Shown in pieces: positions 36,699 to 46,293 of a stretch of 64,000 nucleotides of DNA. This DNA is from Moraxella sp035181385 (lineage in GTDB: Bacteria > Pseudomonadota > Gammaproteobacteria > Pseudomonadales > Moraxellaceae). Position numbers and translations under genes: made by a program. Position 1 is the first letter of the stretch. Each line of letters starts with the position of its first letter. The notes beneath the pieces were generated by a model. That model was not told where the DNA came from. It did not search any database and saw nothing but the letters and a program-made list of their open reading frames with translations. The DNA is taken from assembly GCF_035181385.1 (NCBI RefSeq), contig NZ_JAXCJK010000002.1, positions 62,001 to 126,000 on the forward strand. Reading direction: 5' to 3'.

Positions 36699-37211
36699 TT
36701 TTGTAAATTCAAGTTCAACCTCTGTCGGACGATTGAACACGCTGACAGTTAAGTGTAACTTAGATTTATCATAATCCACTTTTTTCACCAGACCTTTAAA
36801 GTCGGTGAATGGACCATCAATCACCAACACCTCTTCACCTGGCTCAAACATTGTTTTTGGACGAGGTGCTTCACTGCCTTTTTGAATGCGATTTAAAATA
36901 CGGTCAGCTTCAATTTGTGTGATGGGTGCAGGATTTTCTGGCGTACCCCCAATAAACCCTGTAATATTTGGGCAACTTCTTACAATATGCCAAGTATCTT
37001 CTGTCATGTCCATATTAATAAGCACATAACCTGGAAATAACTTATGCTCAACGGTGCGTTTTTTACCATCACGCATCTCTATTACTTCTTCGGTTGGCAC
37101 AAGCACATCACCAAAAGATTCGACAAATTCACTACGCTTAATACGCTCTATCAAAGAACGCTGAACTTGCTTTTCATAGCCAGAAAATGCTTGGATAATG
37201 TACCAACGCAT
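36681..37211 (-). CDS. nusG: Transcription termination/antitermination factor NusG
   Basis: Binds RNA polymerase and links it to Rho or the leading ribosome. 176 residues from the ATG at 37211 (a GTG sits directly before it). The NGN domain begins RWYIIQAFSGYEKQV, and the C-terminal KOW domain includes DGPFTDFKGLVKKVDYDKSKL. AAGGTG precedes the start by a few bases. secE ends 15 bases upstream, so the two form the usual secE-nusG pair. Confidence 0.97.
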   Translation of the reverse strand: MRWYIIQAFSGYEKQVQRSLIERIKRSEFVESFGDVLVPTEEVIEMRDGKKRTVEHKLFPGYVLINMDMTEDTWHIVRSCPNITGFIGGTPENPAPITQIEADRILNRIQKGSEAPRPKTMFEPGEEVLVIDGPFTDFKGLVKKVDYDKSKLHLTVSVFNRPTEVELEFTKVEKLN

Positions 37212-37226
37212 CACATCACCTTTAAA

Positions 37227-37706
37227 TTAGTTAAGGATTAAACCAATAATTTTATTAAAAATATTATCTAACAACCAAACCACCACACCAAAGATAATTA
37301 TCATCAAAATGGTTTGCCATGTATAACGGAAGGTTTCATCTTTGCTTGGCCAAGTAACACGACGAAGCTCAATGCCTGCGTCTTTTAAAAGCGTCTTAAA
37401 AGCAGAACCTTGGTTAGTAAAAGCCAGACAAATAAGAGCAAAAATAACCAATCCTGCCGTGTTGGCCAACTGCACCCAAATATTATTGGCTGCTGGCAGA
37501 TATCTGGGCAGATATTCTGATACCAAGGTCGCACCAATTAAAGCCAAAATTGCCAAACTCCATAACAAATAATCTTTTGCTGAGCGAGTTTTAGCAACTT
37601 CGACTACATTCTCTTTGGAAACGGTAACCGCCTTTTTTTGCTGAGCTGAGCCATTTGACGCCACAGTCTCTACTCGTGTATCAAAATTATCTTTATTATC
37701 GCTCAT
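37227..37706 (-). CDS. secE: Preprotein translocase subunit SecE
   Basis: Inner-membrane partner of SecY. 159 residues from the ATG at 37706, somewhat longer than E. coli SecE because of a hydrophilic N-terminus. Three hydrophobic segments are present (about 48-65, 77-98 and 130-150), the E. coli-type topology. The conserved cytoplasmic hinge ELRRVTWPSKDE precedes the last one. The open frame continues upstream through tRNA-Trp, which rules out the longer reading. It lies between tRNA-Trp and nusG. Confidence 0.95.
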   Translation of the reverse strand: MSDNKDNFDTRVETVASNGSAQQKKAVTVSKENVVEVAKTRSAKDYLLWSLAILALIGATLVSEYLPRYLPAANNIWVQLANTAGLVIFALICLAFTNQGSAFKTLLKDAGIELRRVTWPSKDETFRYTWQTILMIIIFGVVVWLLDNIFNKIIGLILN

Positions 37707-37771
37707 GCAGAAGTTTGCCTTGGAGTGACCAATTTTTATAAAATTAAAAGAATGGTTTAGAAAATATAAGA

Positions 37772-37847
37772 TGGCAGGCGATGAGGGACTCGAACCCCCA
37801 ACCCTCGGTTTTGGAGACCGATGCTCTACCAATTGAGCCAATCGCCT
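37772..37847 (-). tRNA. tRNA-Trp (anticodon CCA)
   Basis: A 76-base cloverleaf with CCA encoded. The acceptor stem is AGGCGAT/ATCGCCT and the anticodon loop CTCCAAA. It is 66 bases before secE and shares its promoter, as in other gammaproteobacteria. Confidence 0.96.
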
Positions 37848-37865
37848 AAGGTGTTAAGGGCTGTT

Positions 37866-37893
37866 ATTATAGCAGATTTTTTCTGCCACGCAA
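37866..37893 (-). promoter_or_regulatory. Promoter of tRNA-Trp-secE-nusG
   Basis: Minus-strand TTGCGT (37893-37888), a 16-base spacer and TATAAT (37871-37866), followed by AACAGCCC before the tRNA at 37847. Confidence 0.75.
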
Positions 37894-38090
37894 GTATTTT
37901 TTTCGATATTTAATTAATTTTTCATATCCCCTACACCGACCGCTTGATCATAATAAAAAGTCACTTAAACTGGCATAATTTAGTCGGTTAAGTTTAAGTT
38001 TAACAGCTCTTATATTTACCACATCACAATGATTCATCGCAACCTAGCAATATGTTTTATCATTTTAAATAAAGACTCAAAACTTAAAAT

Positions 38091-39215
38091 TTAGTAGGTG
38101 AATTCTATTAAATCATTAGCAAGCTGCTTGCCAAGCTGAGCATAGCCAGCATGAGTAAAATGCACGCCATCTTTAGCGGCTTTGCCATCACGCATCCATG
38201 TCGCCATCGAACACTCACCACCCATTGCTTGTTGCCAATCCCAAAATAAAGTTTGCTCACTCATGGCAACATCTTTTTGGGCCTGCTGAATCTGCGTAAG
38301 ACCACTTGGACGAGTACCACACTGCCCCGAGGTACTTTTTAATGTCTCAGGCGATGAAACAATCATCACGGCCGCACTTGGCACAGCTTGACGAATGCTA
38401 CGAACTTTCTCTTGTAGCACCTGCTGTACTACTTTTGGCTCCCTGTCGTTATACGCTTCATTCGTTCCATACGCCAGAATGATTAGGTCAGGAGCAACAT
38501 CTTTCAGCTCATTTTGCCACGCCAAATCATTCCAACGATTCCAATGAGCCAACTCAGCACCATTAATGCCCAAAGCTGACACCAGTGCCCCCGCTCGATT
38601 TGGCTCAAAAGCCCACCAGCCGCCAAGATAAGAATCACTCATCACCCCTTGTGCTGTAATGGTAAATGGCAACTTAGCTTGAATGTGAGCGGTTTGCCAA
38701 GTGCCATTTTTCACTGGTGCCTCTAACAAAAAAGACCTACCGTAAGCATCAATACCACTAAAAAATCCATCGCCATCGCCTTGCTTGATACTCACCACAA
38801 TATGCTGTTCTGGTTGATCTTGTCTGGATTTAATGGTCAGCTGGCTACCCATGCCATTTGGTTTGGCCAAAAGACCACCAATGGTATAATCTTCTTGATG
38901 ATTACGGCGGCTAGAAATGGGGGTCCAGTCTTGTTTATCGTAGCCAAATTTTAACAATCTTTGACCACTAAAATACATAGGCATTGACCAGCCCATACCA
39001 CCATTGCCATACCTACTTTGAAGCTCATCACGAAGTGTGCCTGTCATGCTGTCGCCTGCGGTATGCGAATCCCCCAACTGCACAACATGAAAGCTATGTC
39101 GTCTCATCGCTTCAATCAACTTGGTGGCATTTGGTTCATTATAGTTGCTAAGATAGTTGGCAAAGCCATGCGTACTGACAGACAATACCAACAAACCCAT
39201 GAATATTTTTTTCAT
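38091..39215 (-). CDS. SGNH hydrolase, probable O-acetylpeptidoglycan esterase (Ape1 type)
   Basis: A 374-residue exported hydrolase with a signal peptide (about 1-19). The catalytic serine is Ser50 in QLGDSHTAGD, and the Asp349-His352 pair lies in KDGVHFTHAGY. The GDSHTAGD block, the Asp-x-x-His pair and the large insertion between blocks I and II (about 75-220, beta-rich) resemble neisserial Ape1, which removes O-acetyl groups from MurNAc and has a CBM35-like insert. The neighbours, an MBOAT protein and a PatB-like SGNH protein upstream in the same direction, are the expected acetyltransferase pair, which strengthens the reading. GGTGA precedes the ATG. A non-peptidoglycan acyl substrate remains possible. 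Confidence 0.78.
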   Translation of the reverse strand: MKKIFMGLLVLSVSTHGFANYLSNYNEPNATKLIEAMRRHSFHVVQLGDSHTAGDSMTGTLRDELQSRYGNGGMGWSMPMYFSGQRLLKFGYDKQDWTPISSRRNHQEDYTIGGLLAKPNGMGSQLTIKSRQDQPEQHIVVSIKQGDGDGFFSGIDAYGRSFLLEAPVKNGTWQTAHIQAKLPFTITAQGVMSDSYLGGWWAFEPNRAGALVSALGINGAELAHWNRWNDLAWQNELKDVAPDLIILAYGTNEAYNDREPKVVQQVLQEKVRSIRQAVPSAAVMIVSSPETLKSTSGQCGTRPSGLTQIQQAQKDVAMSEQTLFWDWQQAMGGECSMATWMRDGKAAKDGVHFTHAGYAQLGKQLANDLIEFTY

Positions 39216-39258
39216 CTTTCACCCCAATCATTAATCAAAGCAGTCACTTAATGAGAAC

Positions 39259-40335
39259 CTAAGGAACAATGCTCAGATGCTGCTCCAATACTTGTGCCAA
39301 TAATTTTTGCCCCTGAGCCGTAAAGTGGATACCATCAGAGCTACGCATTTTAATCTGCTCACCATCTTTTACAAGATAATCATTGTAAATATTGTTACTA
39401 CCCCCTACCAAGGGGCGAGTATCAATAACCAAGGCATTGTGCGTTTTTAACTCAGCTTGCATGATTTCATTAAGATGAATCATTCGCTCGTTAAGACTGA
39501 CCTTTTTCATGTTTGGTGGCGTCATCCAAATCACCTTGACATCATAGTTTTTGGCAGTATTTAAAATACTCGCCATGCGTTCACGATAGCTCATGTCCCA
39601 CTCTGGTGTACCATATTTTAAAAATTTACCACCTTTCAAATTTGGCATATCCCAAGGGTCATTTGGTCCCAAAAATACCACTAAAATTTTAATCTTTGAA
39701 TTATTTGCCAAAGTTTCCTCAATGGTTTTTGGCCAATTAAAAAAACTTGGATAAGAAAGCCCTGTACTTTGCTTACTCAGATTGACCGACTTGATGTTGT
39801 GAATTTTTTGTAAAAATTGCTGCGTATGAGGCGCCACTCCTTGCATCATCGAATCACCAACAAAAAAAATTTCATCGCCAGCAGAGATGGATAGTGCGTA
39901 CTGATTTTTCGCCTCAATTTCTTTGGACTGCTCATCAACCAGTGTTGCTTGCTCAGCGACAAGACGCATTTGCTCAGCAATTTTAGCCTTGTATTTAGGT
40001 GTATAAGCATGATGCTCATTAAAATAAACCACCATTTGCTCATTGGCGGACACAATCGCATCGGTAAACCTTCCATGATACCAATACAATTGATCGCCGA
40101 TTTCTCCACCAGTACGCCATAGCTGATGATGCTCCAACATCGTCAAGGGGCTAGGCTTGTGGTATGTCTGCAAGTAGTAAGCATTGACTGAGTTTTGCAT
40201 GATCCAAAGACCTAGTACAAAAAATGTACTCAGCACACCCAATAGATAGGCTAAGGTTCTACCATGCTGATAAGCATCGTTTGCCTGTGTTTGCGATTGG
40301 CCTTTTGGTTTGATGATGCGATTAAAAGTTTGCAT
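39259..40335 (-). CDS. SGNH/DUF459-type protein, probable peptidoglycan O-acetyltransferase PatB/PacB
   Basis: 358 residues from the ATG at 40335, which overlaps the end of the MBOAT gene by 14 bases. The N-terminus is cytoplasmic and basic, one membrane helix follows (about 26-44), and the remainder would be periplasmic. The SGNH block I is FVGDSMMQGVAPH, and the final Asp-x-x-His is SSDGIHFTAQG. This fold and anchor match PatB/PacB proteins, which transfer acetyl groups onto peptidoglycan, rather than free esterases. Pairing with an MBOAT gene in tight overlap supports this. Alginate-type or other exopolysaccharide acetylation is the alternative. Confidence 0.75.
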   Translation of the reverse strand: MQTFNRIIKPKGQSQTQANDAYQHGRTLAYLLGVLSTFFVLGLWIMQNSVNAYYLQTYHKPSPLTMLEHHQLWRTGGEIGDQLYWYHGRFTDAIVSANEQMVVYFNEHHAYTPKYKAKIAEQMRLVAEQATLVDEQSKEIEAKNQYALSISAGDEIFFVGDSMMQGVAPHTQQFLQKIHNIKSVNLSKQSTGLSYPSFFNWPKTIEETLANNSKIKILVVFLGPNDPWDMPNLKGGKFLKYGTPEWDMSYRERMASILNTAKNYDVKVIWMTPPNMKKVSLNERMIHLNEIMQAELKTHNALVIDTRPLVGGSNNIYNDYLVKDGEQIKMRSSDGIHFTAQGQKLLAQVLEQHLSIVP

Positions 40336-41821
40336 AAATAAACCCTGGAATTCCTGATGGTGCAAAAATCAACACAATCACAAAGCCAATAAACAACAGC
40401 CCAACGCATAGCACCTTAGGAAGTCTGTCCGCTTTTTTTACCCAAACAGGCAAGCGAGGGTATACCAATCCATAAATTGGCCATGCCAATAAAAAAATAG
40501 CAAGCATATACAAAGGATTGTTATGCCAAATAACATCATGACGATTGCCAAACAACGCCATAAAAACCTGCATGGACTCCGACCATGTTGTCGCTCTAAA
40601 AAACACAAAACAAATACTGACAAAAGTAATTGTAATAAAAATACTCAATGCTTTACCCATGAGGCTGCGCTTATACAACAAATTGCGAGCATCTTTGGTA
40701 GAAAGCTGATAATAATTTTGGCAGAATTTGTCCGTACAATTTAACCAAATAATCGCCAGTCCATGCAGCAACCCCCACACCAGAAAATTCAAGCTAGACC
40801 CATGCCAGATACCTGATAAACCCATAGCAATCAATAGGTTTAACTGCGTGCGTGCAAAACCACCTCGACTACCCCCCAAAGGGATATAAATATAATCACG
40901 AATCCAAGTGGACAAGGTGATGTGCCAACGATCCCAAAAAACACGAATATTATGAGCAAGAAGTGGTGCTTTAAAATTTACAGGCAAACGAAAACCAAGT
41001 AACAACCCAAAGCCAAGCATCATCTCACTATAACCTGAAAAATCCAAAAACAACTGCAAGGTATAAGCATAAATCGCCACCAATACTTCTAAACTATGAA
41101 ATTGCATGGGGTTGGCAAAAATGGGATTAACCCAATGGTCTGCCAGCCACCCTGCCAGCCACCATTTTTTAATCAGTGCCAACAAAATCAGTGCCAAGGC
41201 CACTGTCGGTAACAATATTCGTCTTGGGGCCTGTTGGCGAATTTGCACACTCATGCTTACTGGATTATCTTGCAAGTCTGTCAATCCTGACGCTGATTGA
41301 GCTCGTGCAATCGGCCCTGCACTGATGGTGGCAAAAAATGAAAAATGCGTTAATAGCTCAAACAAGTTAAATGATGGGACTTCGTTCTCATCATGATAGC
41401 GACTCACCAAATAACTGATTGCCTGAAATGAATAATAAGAAATCCCCAGAGGAAATAAGATGTTTGCCATCAGATGAGATGAATCTAATTGCAACAAATC
41501 CAAACCATATTTGATATTTTCTCTAAAAAAATCATAATATTTAAATACGCTTAATTGTAGCAATGTCATGATGACGCCAACAACCAAGAATATCTTTTTA
41601 TGATCATGATATTTATTCATCAACTGACTGATCAGATAAATCAGTATGCTAAAACAAAATAACACACCAATTGCCACAACGCCCGCCATCAGATAAATAA
41701 TCGCATGGCTGATCAAAATAAGTAAGAGGTTTTGCCATTGTGGCTTTTGGCGAAATGACCAATAGATACCCAAAAATACAATCAGCAATAAGGAAAATTC
41801 TACAGAGAGAAAGGAAAACAT
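40322..41821 (-). CDS. MBOAT acyltransferase, probable PatA/PacA
   Basis: An integral inner-membrane O-acyltransferase, about 499 residues with some eleven membrane segments. The start is uncertain: ATG 41821 or GTG 41830, neither with a good ribosome-binding site. The MBOAT signature is clear: FWDRWHITLSTWIRDYIYIP at about 295-315 and the invariant His in SGIWHGSSLNFLVWG at about 340. In the PatA/AlgI group such proteins move acetyl groups across the membrane to an SGNH partner. It is the first gene of the three-gene locus; a TATAAT at 41862-41857 on the minus strand could be its -10. Confidence 0.82.
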   Translation of the reverse strand: MFSFLSVEFSLLLIVFLGIYWSFRQKPQWQNLLLILISHAIIYLMAGVVAIGVLFCFSILIYLISQLMNKYHDHKKIFLVVGVIMTLLQLSVFKYYDFFRENIKYGLDLLQLDSSHLMANILFPLGISYYSFQAISYLVSRYHDENEVPSFNLFELLTHFSFFATISAGPIARAQSASGLTDLQDNPVSMSVQIRQQAPRRILLPTVALALILLALIKKWWLAGWLADHWVNPIFANPMQFHSLEVLVAIYAYTLQLFLDFSGYSEMMLGFGLLLGFRLPVNFKAPLLAHNIRVFWDRWHITLSTWIRDYIYIPLGGSRGGFARTQLNLLIAMGLSGIWHGSSLNFLVWGLLHGLAIIWLNCTDKFCQNYYQLSTKDARNLLYKRSLMGKALSIFITITFVSICFVFFRATTWSESMQVFMALFGNRHDVIWHNNPLYMLAIFLLAWPIYGLVYPRLPVWVKKADRLPKVLCVGLLFIGFVIVLIFAPSGIPGFIYANF

Positions 41822-42006
41822 ATCAAACACAAAGAGGTGATCATAAAGAATGCAAAATTATATCACACAGTCTGTGCTATTGCATGGTCATATCAATAGG
41901 TCGTTTTTGTTTTGGCGGTTCAAACTGGCGAATACTCATATCAAAAAAAGGTGGTCAGACGATCTCATAGAACACTCAATACCAAACACCCACAAACTTT
42001 AACCAA

Positions 42007-42045
42007 CCAAAAACCCCCACCATCAAGGCAGGGGTTTTTGGTTTT
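42007..42045 (-). terminator. Terminator of the first tuf copy
   Basis: CCAAAAACCCC / GGGGTTTTTGG, an 11-base-pair stem. The same hairpin follows the second tuf copy with one base changed. Confidence 0.75.
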
Positions 42046-42075
42046 AGATTCGTGCTTTGGCACTATTGTTAAAGA

Positions 42076-43266
42076 TTAGCCTTTAACATTGGCAACAACA
42101 CCAGCACCTACGGTACGGCCGCCTTCACGGATAGCGAAGCGTAGACCTTTGTCCATGGCGATTGGGTGGATAAGCTCAACGCTCATCTCAACATTGTCAC
42201 CAGGCATAACCATTTCAGTACCTTCTTGTAGAGTGATGGCACCAGTTACGTCGGTAGTACGGAAGTAGAACTGTGGGCGATAGCCATTTAGGAATGGCGT
42301 ATGACGACCACCTTCTTCTTTTGATAGTACATATACTTCTGCATCAAACTTGGTGTGCGGGGTGATTGAACCTGGCTTAGCAAGTACTTGACCACGCTGA
42401 ACCTCTTCACGCTTAGTACCACGAAGAAGAACACCACAGTTCTCACCTGCACGACCTTCGTCTAGTAGCTTACGGAACATCTCAACACCAGTACAGGTGG
42501 TTTTGGCAGTGTCTTTGATACCAACGATTTCAACTTCATCACCAACTTTGATGATACCAGACTCAACACGACCAGTTACTACAGTACCACGACCTGAGAT
42601 TGAGAATACATCTTCAATTGGCATTAGGAATGGACGGTCAATGTCACGCTCTGGCTCTGGAATGTAGCTGTCTAGAGTGTCTAGTAGTTCAAGAATGGCT
42701 TGCTCACCATATTGACCTGCATCACCGTTTAGACCCAAAAGTGCAGAACCTTTGATGATTGGTGTATCGTCACCTGGGAAGTCATAGTCAGATAGAAGCT
42801 CACGCACTTCCATTTCAACAAGTTCAAGAAGTTCTTCGTCATCTACTAGGTCACACTTGTTCATAAATACCATGATGTATGGTACACCAACCTGACGAGA
42901 CAGTAGGATGTGCTCACGAGTTTGTGGCATTGGACCATCAGTTGCTGCAACAACCAAAATGGCACCGTCCATCTGTGCTGCACCAGTGATCATGTTTTTA
43001 ACATAGTCAGCATGGCCTGGGCAGTCTACGTGTGCGTAGTGACGAGCTTGTGTGTCATACTCAATGTGAGAAGTGTTAATGGTAATACCACGCGCTTTTT
43101 CTTCAGGTGCTGAGTCAATAGCAGCATAGTCTTTTGCTTCACCACCGTGATGCTTAGCAGCAACAGTAGCGATAGCAGCTGTTAGAGTAGTTTTACCGTG
43201 GTCAACGTGACCGATGGTACCAACGTTGACATGGGGTTTGTTGCGTTCGAACTTGGCTTTGGCCAT
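42076..43266 (-). CDS. tuf: Elongation factor Tu, copy 1
   Basis: Delivers aminoacyl-tRNA to the ribosome. 396 residues from the ATG at 43266 (the frame is open 16 codons further up, but MAKAKFERNKPHVNVGTIGH is the universal start). G motifs: GHVDHGKTT, DCPGHADY and NKCDL. It is the last gene of the rpsL-rpsG-fusA-tuf operon, 141 bases after fusA. By eye its DNA matches the second copy at 58865-60055 without differences, including the downstream terminator region except one base. Confidence 0.98.
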   Translation of the reverse strand: MAKAKFERNKPHVNVGTIGHVDHGKTTLTAAIATVAAKHHGGEAKDYAAIDSAPEEKARGITINTSHIEYDTQARHYAHVDCPGHADYVKNMITGAAQMDGAILVVAATDGPMPQTREHILLSRQVGVPYIMVFMNKCDLVDDEELLELVEMEVRELLSDYDFPGDDTPIIKGSALLGLNGDAGQYGEQAILELLDTLDSYIPEPERDIDRPFLMPIEDVFSISGRGTVVTGRVESGIIKVGDEVEIVGIKDTAKTTCTGVEMFRKLLDEGRAGENCGVLLRGTKREEVQRGQVLAKPGSITPHTKFDAEVYVLSKEEGGRHTPFLNGYRPQFYFRTTDVTGAITLQEGTEMVMPGDNVEMSVELIHPIAMDKGLRFAIREGGRTVGAGVVANVKG

Positions 43267-43336
43267 GGGTATGATTCCTTTTAAAGTACCAAAAATAAAA
43301 AAATACTTTGGCAAATGATTAAATGGTTTAATTCAC

Positions 43337-43370
43337 GCTCTTAGTCATATACTAAGCCACAACTAAGAGC
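43337..43370 (-). repeat. Inverted repeats between fusA and tuf copy 1
   Basis: GCTCTTAG (43337-43344) pairs with CTAAGAGC (43363-43370). The same left arm can instead pair with CTAAG at 43352-43356. There is no T run, so it is not a simple terminator. Confidence 0.5.
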
Positions 43371-43406
43371 ATCTGCTTTTAAATATTAAGTTAAATAAAC
43401 AATGAA

Positions 43407-45536
43407 TTACTCATCATCGTCATCTTTGGCAGAGAATTTCTTAATGATCTCATCAGCAACATTCTTAGGAGTTTCTTGGTATTTAGCAAATTCCATAGAA
43501 TAAGTTGCACGACCTTGAGACATAGAACGCATCTGGGTTGCATAACCAAACATCTCTGCCAATGGGACTTCTGCACGAATGGCTTTAGTACCACCAGGCA
43601 AGTCATCCATACCTTGAACCATACCACGACGACGGTTTAGGTCGCCCATGATATCGCCCATGTAGTCTTCTGGTGTCTCTACCTCAACTTTCATGATAGG
43701 TTCAAGTAGTGCTGGAGACGCCTGCATGAAGCCTTTTTTGAACGCCATAGAGCCTGCCATCTTAAATGACAATTCGTCAGAGTCAACATCATGGTAAGAA
43801 CCATCGTATAGGGTTGCTTTAACATTGACCACTGGGTAACCAGCCAAAACGCCATTTTTCATGCGTTCTTGGATACCTTTATCAACCGCACCATGATATT
43901 CTTTTGGCACAACACCGCCAACGATTTCTTCTGCAAATTCATACTCTACATCGCCTGTTGGATCAAGTGGTTCTAGGCGTAGCCATACATGACCAAATTT
44001 ACCACGACCACCAGTTTGGCGAACAAATTTGCCTTCAACTTCAACAGTTTGGCGAATGGTTTCACGATATGCAACTTGCGGTGCACCGATATTTGCTTCA
44101 ACACCAAATTCACGCTTCATACGGTCAACAATGATGTCAAGGTGCAACTCGCCCATACCTGAAATAATGGTCTGACCAGATTCTTCATCAGTGCGTACGC
44201 GGAATGATGGATCTTCTTTTGCAAGACGGCCAAGTGCGATAGACATCTTCTCTTGGTCAGCTTTGGTTTTTGGTTCAACAGCCAATGAAATGACTGGATC
44301 TGGAAATTCCATACGCTCAAGCGTAATGACATTGTCATTATCACATAATGTATCACCAGTGGTTACATCTTTTAGACCTACAAGTGCAACGATGTCACCT
44401 GCACGGACTTCATCAACCTCATTTTGTGAGTTGGCATGCATCTCAACAATACGACCAATACGCTCACGCTTCATCTTAACTGGGTTGTAAACACTATCGC
44501 CTTGTTTTGCTACGCCTGAATACACGCGCACAAATGTCAAGTTACCGACATATTTGTCGTTCATGATTTTAAATGCTAACGCAGCAAACGGTTCATCATC
44601 AGAAGATACACGACTACCTTCAGACTCGTCTTTGTCATCTAAGATACCTTTAATGGCATCAACATCAGTAGGTGCTGGTAAGAATTCAATGACAGCATCA
44701 AGCATTCTTTGCACGCCTTTATTTTTAAAGGCTGTACCACATAGCATAGGCTGGATTTCGCACGCAAGAGTACGAGTACGCAAGCCTGCTACGATATCCT
44801 CACGGCTCAAATCACCTTCTTCTAGGTATTTGTCCATCAGCTCTTCTGAAGACTCGGCAGCTGCCTCAACCATATTGTTACGCCATTCTTCGGCAACATC
44901 AGCCAAATCAGCAGGGATTTCACCATACTCAAATTTCATACCTTGAGATTCTACATCCCAAATGATGGCTTTCATTTCTAGTAGGTCAACAACACCCTCA
45001 AAAGTATCTTCTGCACCAATTGGCACAACTACTGGCACAGGGTTACCACCTAGACGGCTTTTAACTTGCTCAACCACACGGAAGAAGTTGGCACCAGTAC
45101 GGTCCATTTTGTTAACAAATGCCAAGCGTGGCACTTTATATTTGTTAGCTTGACGCCATACAGTTTCTGACTGTGGTTGAACACCACCAACGGCACAGTA
45201 AACCATACACGCGCCATCAAGAACACGCATAGAACGCTCAACTTCAATGGTGAAGTCAACGTGGCCGGGGGTGTCAATTAGGTTGATGCGGTGTTCTGGA
45301 AATTGGTTAGACATACCTGACCAAAAACAGGTTGTTGCAGCAGAAGTGATGGTGATACCACGCTCTTGTTCCTGCTCCATCCAGTCCATCGTTGCAGCAC
45401 CTTCATGCACCTCACCAATTTTGTGGCTTTTACCTGTATAAAACAGGATACGCTCTGATGTGGTGGTTTTACCTGCATCAATGTGAGCCGAGATACCGAT
45501 ATTACGATATCTGTTTAAAGGGGTTTTACGAGCCAT
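43407..45536 (-). CDS. fusA: Elongation factor G
   Basis: GTPase for translocation and, with RRF, for ribosome recycling. 709 residues. The G domain carries AHIDAGKTTTSERILFYTG, DTPGHVDFTIEVERS and NKMDRTGANF. Domains II to V follow in normal order, with the domain IV tip GGVVPKEYHGAVDKGI. AGGA lies about seven bases before the ATG. It is preceded by rpsG (171-base gap) and followed by tuf, after an inverted repeat at 43337-43370. Confidence 0.98.
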   Translation of the reverse strand: MARKTPLNRYRNIGISAHIDAGKTTTSERILFYTGKSHKIGEVHEGAATMDWMEQEQERGITITSAATTCFWSGMSNQFPEHRINLIDTPGHVDFTIEVERSMRVLDGACMVYCAVGGVQPQSETVWRQANKYKVPRLAFVNKMDRTGANFFRVVEQVKSRLGGNPVPVVVPIGAEDTFEGVVDLLEMKAIIWDVESQGMKFEYGEIPADLADVAEEWRNNMVEAAAESSEELMDKYLEEGDLSREDIVAGLRTRTLACEIQPMLCGTAFKNKGVQRMLDAVIEFLPAPTDVDAIKGILDDKDESEGSRVSSDDEPFAALAFKIMNDKYVGNLTFVRVYSGVAKQGDSVYNPVKMKRERIGRIVEMHANSQNEVDEVRAGDIVALVGLKDVTTGDTLCDNDNVITLERMEFPDPVISLAVEPKTKADQEKMSIALGRLAKEDPSFRVRTDEESGQTIISGMGELHLDIIVDRMKREFGVEANIGAPQVAYRETIRQTVEVEGKFVRQTGGRGKFGHVWLRLEPLDPTGDVEYEFAEEIVGGVVPKEYHGAVDKGIQERMKNGVLAGYPVVNVKATLYDGSYHDVDSDELSFKMAGSMAFKKGFMQASPALLEPIMKVEVETPEDYMGDIMGDLNRRRGMVQGMDDLPGGTKAIRAEVPLAEMFGYATQMRSMSQGRATYSMEFAKYQETPKNVADEIIKKFSAKDDDDE

Positions 45537-45707
45537 AATTTTTCCTAGAAAAATTCTGATTAAATTGGGTGCCTGATGCGTAGATTTTATTAAAATTGAC
45601 TAAAATCACAGCATCAGACTGATTGGAATTAAATTGGGCAATTAGGTAATTGACTTTTTCCAATTTAATTTAATACAGCTTTAAAAAAAGCCTAAATACA
45701 CCTTGAA

Positions 45708-46181
45708 TTAGAAGCGGAAGTGTGAGAACGCTTTGTTTGCATCTGCCATACGGTGAACATCATCACGCTTCTTAATGGCAGCACCTTTGCCTTCTGCAGC
45801 ATCATTTAGCTCGCCTGCTAAACGAAGTGCCATTGATTTTTCAGAACGCTTGGCAGCAGCATCAGCCAACCAACGCATTGCTAGGGCTGTACGACGGGAG
45901 GGACGCACTTCCATAGGCACTTGGTAGGTAGCACCACCGACACGGCGAGCTTTAACCTCAACCGTTGGACGAACACTTTCTAATACTTCTTCAAAGAAAG
46001 CCACAGGATCTTCAACATTGCGTTTGGTAGCAACAGTCTCTAGTGCACCATAAACAATTTTTTCTGCAACTGATTTTTTGCCATCAACCATGACATGGTT
46101 GATGAATTTTGCGATGGTTTGGCTGCCGAATTTTGGATCTGGTAGGATTTCACGGGCAGCAACAACACGACGTCTTGGCAT
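45708..46181 (-). CDS. rpsG: 30S ribosomal protein S7
   Basis: Primary 16S rRNA 3'-domain binder and, in E. coli, the translational repressor of the str operon. 157 residues with the start MPRRRVVAAREILPDPKFGS and the C-terminal HRMADANKAFSHFRF. AAGGA precedes the ATG. It lies between rpsL (112-base gap) and fusA. Confidence 0.98.
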   Translation of the reverse strand: MPRRRVVAAREILPDPKFGSQTIAKFINHVMVDGKKSVAEKIVYGALETVATKRNVEDPVAFFEEVLESVRPTVEVKARRVGGATYQVPMEVRPSRRTALAMRWLADAAAKRSEKSMALRLAGELNDAAEGKGAAIKKRDDVHRMADANKAFSHFRF

Positions 46182-46293
46182 AATAGTTCCTTATATCTTC
46201 AGGATAATCTGGTATAAAAGCTAGCTTAACCAGCCTTACTGCGTAAATGGGCTTGACACACCAAACCCCAAGTACGCAAATGATGTCTTAGGC

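Larger units (their letters stand above)
42002..43273. repeat. tuf repeat, copy 1 (direct, about 1.27 kb)
   Basis: Near-identical to 58791-60062 in the same orientation (offset 16789). The only difference noticed is C at 42018 against T at 58807. Homology stops seven bases before the tuf ATG on one side and just past the terminator on the other. Confidence 0.85.

Noticed and set aside
37707..37841. N-terminal extension of secE through tRNA-Trp
   Set aside because: The extra 45 codons are antisense-free readings of the tRNA gene itself; the ATG at 37706 gives a normal SecE.
42910..43113. Antisense frames inside both tuf genes (also 59699-59902)
   Set aside because: They are shadows of conserved EF-Tu coding sequence, identical in both copies only because tuf is.
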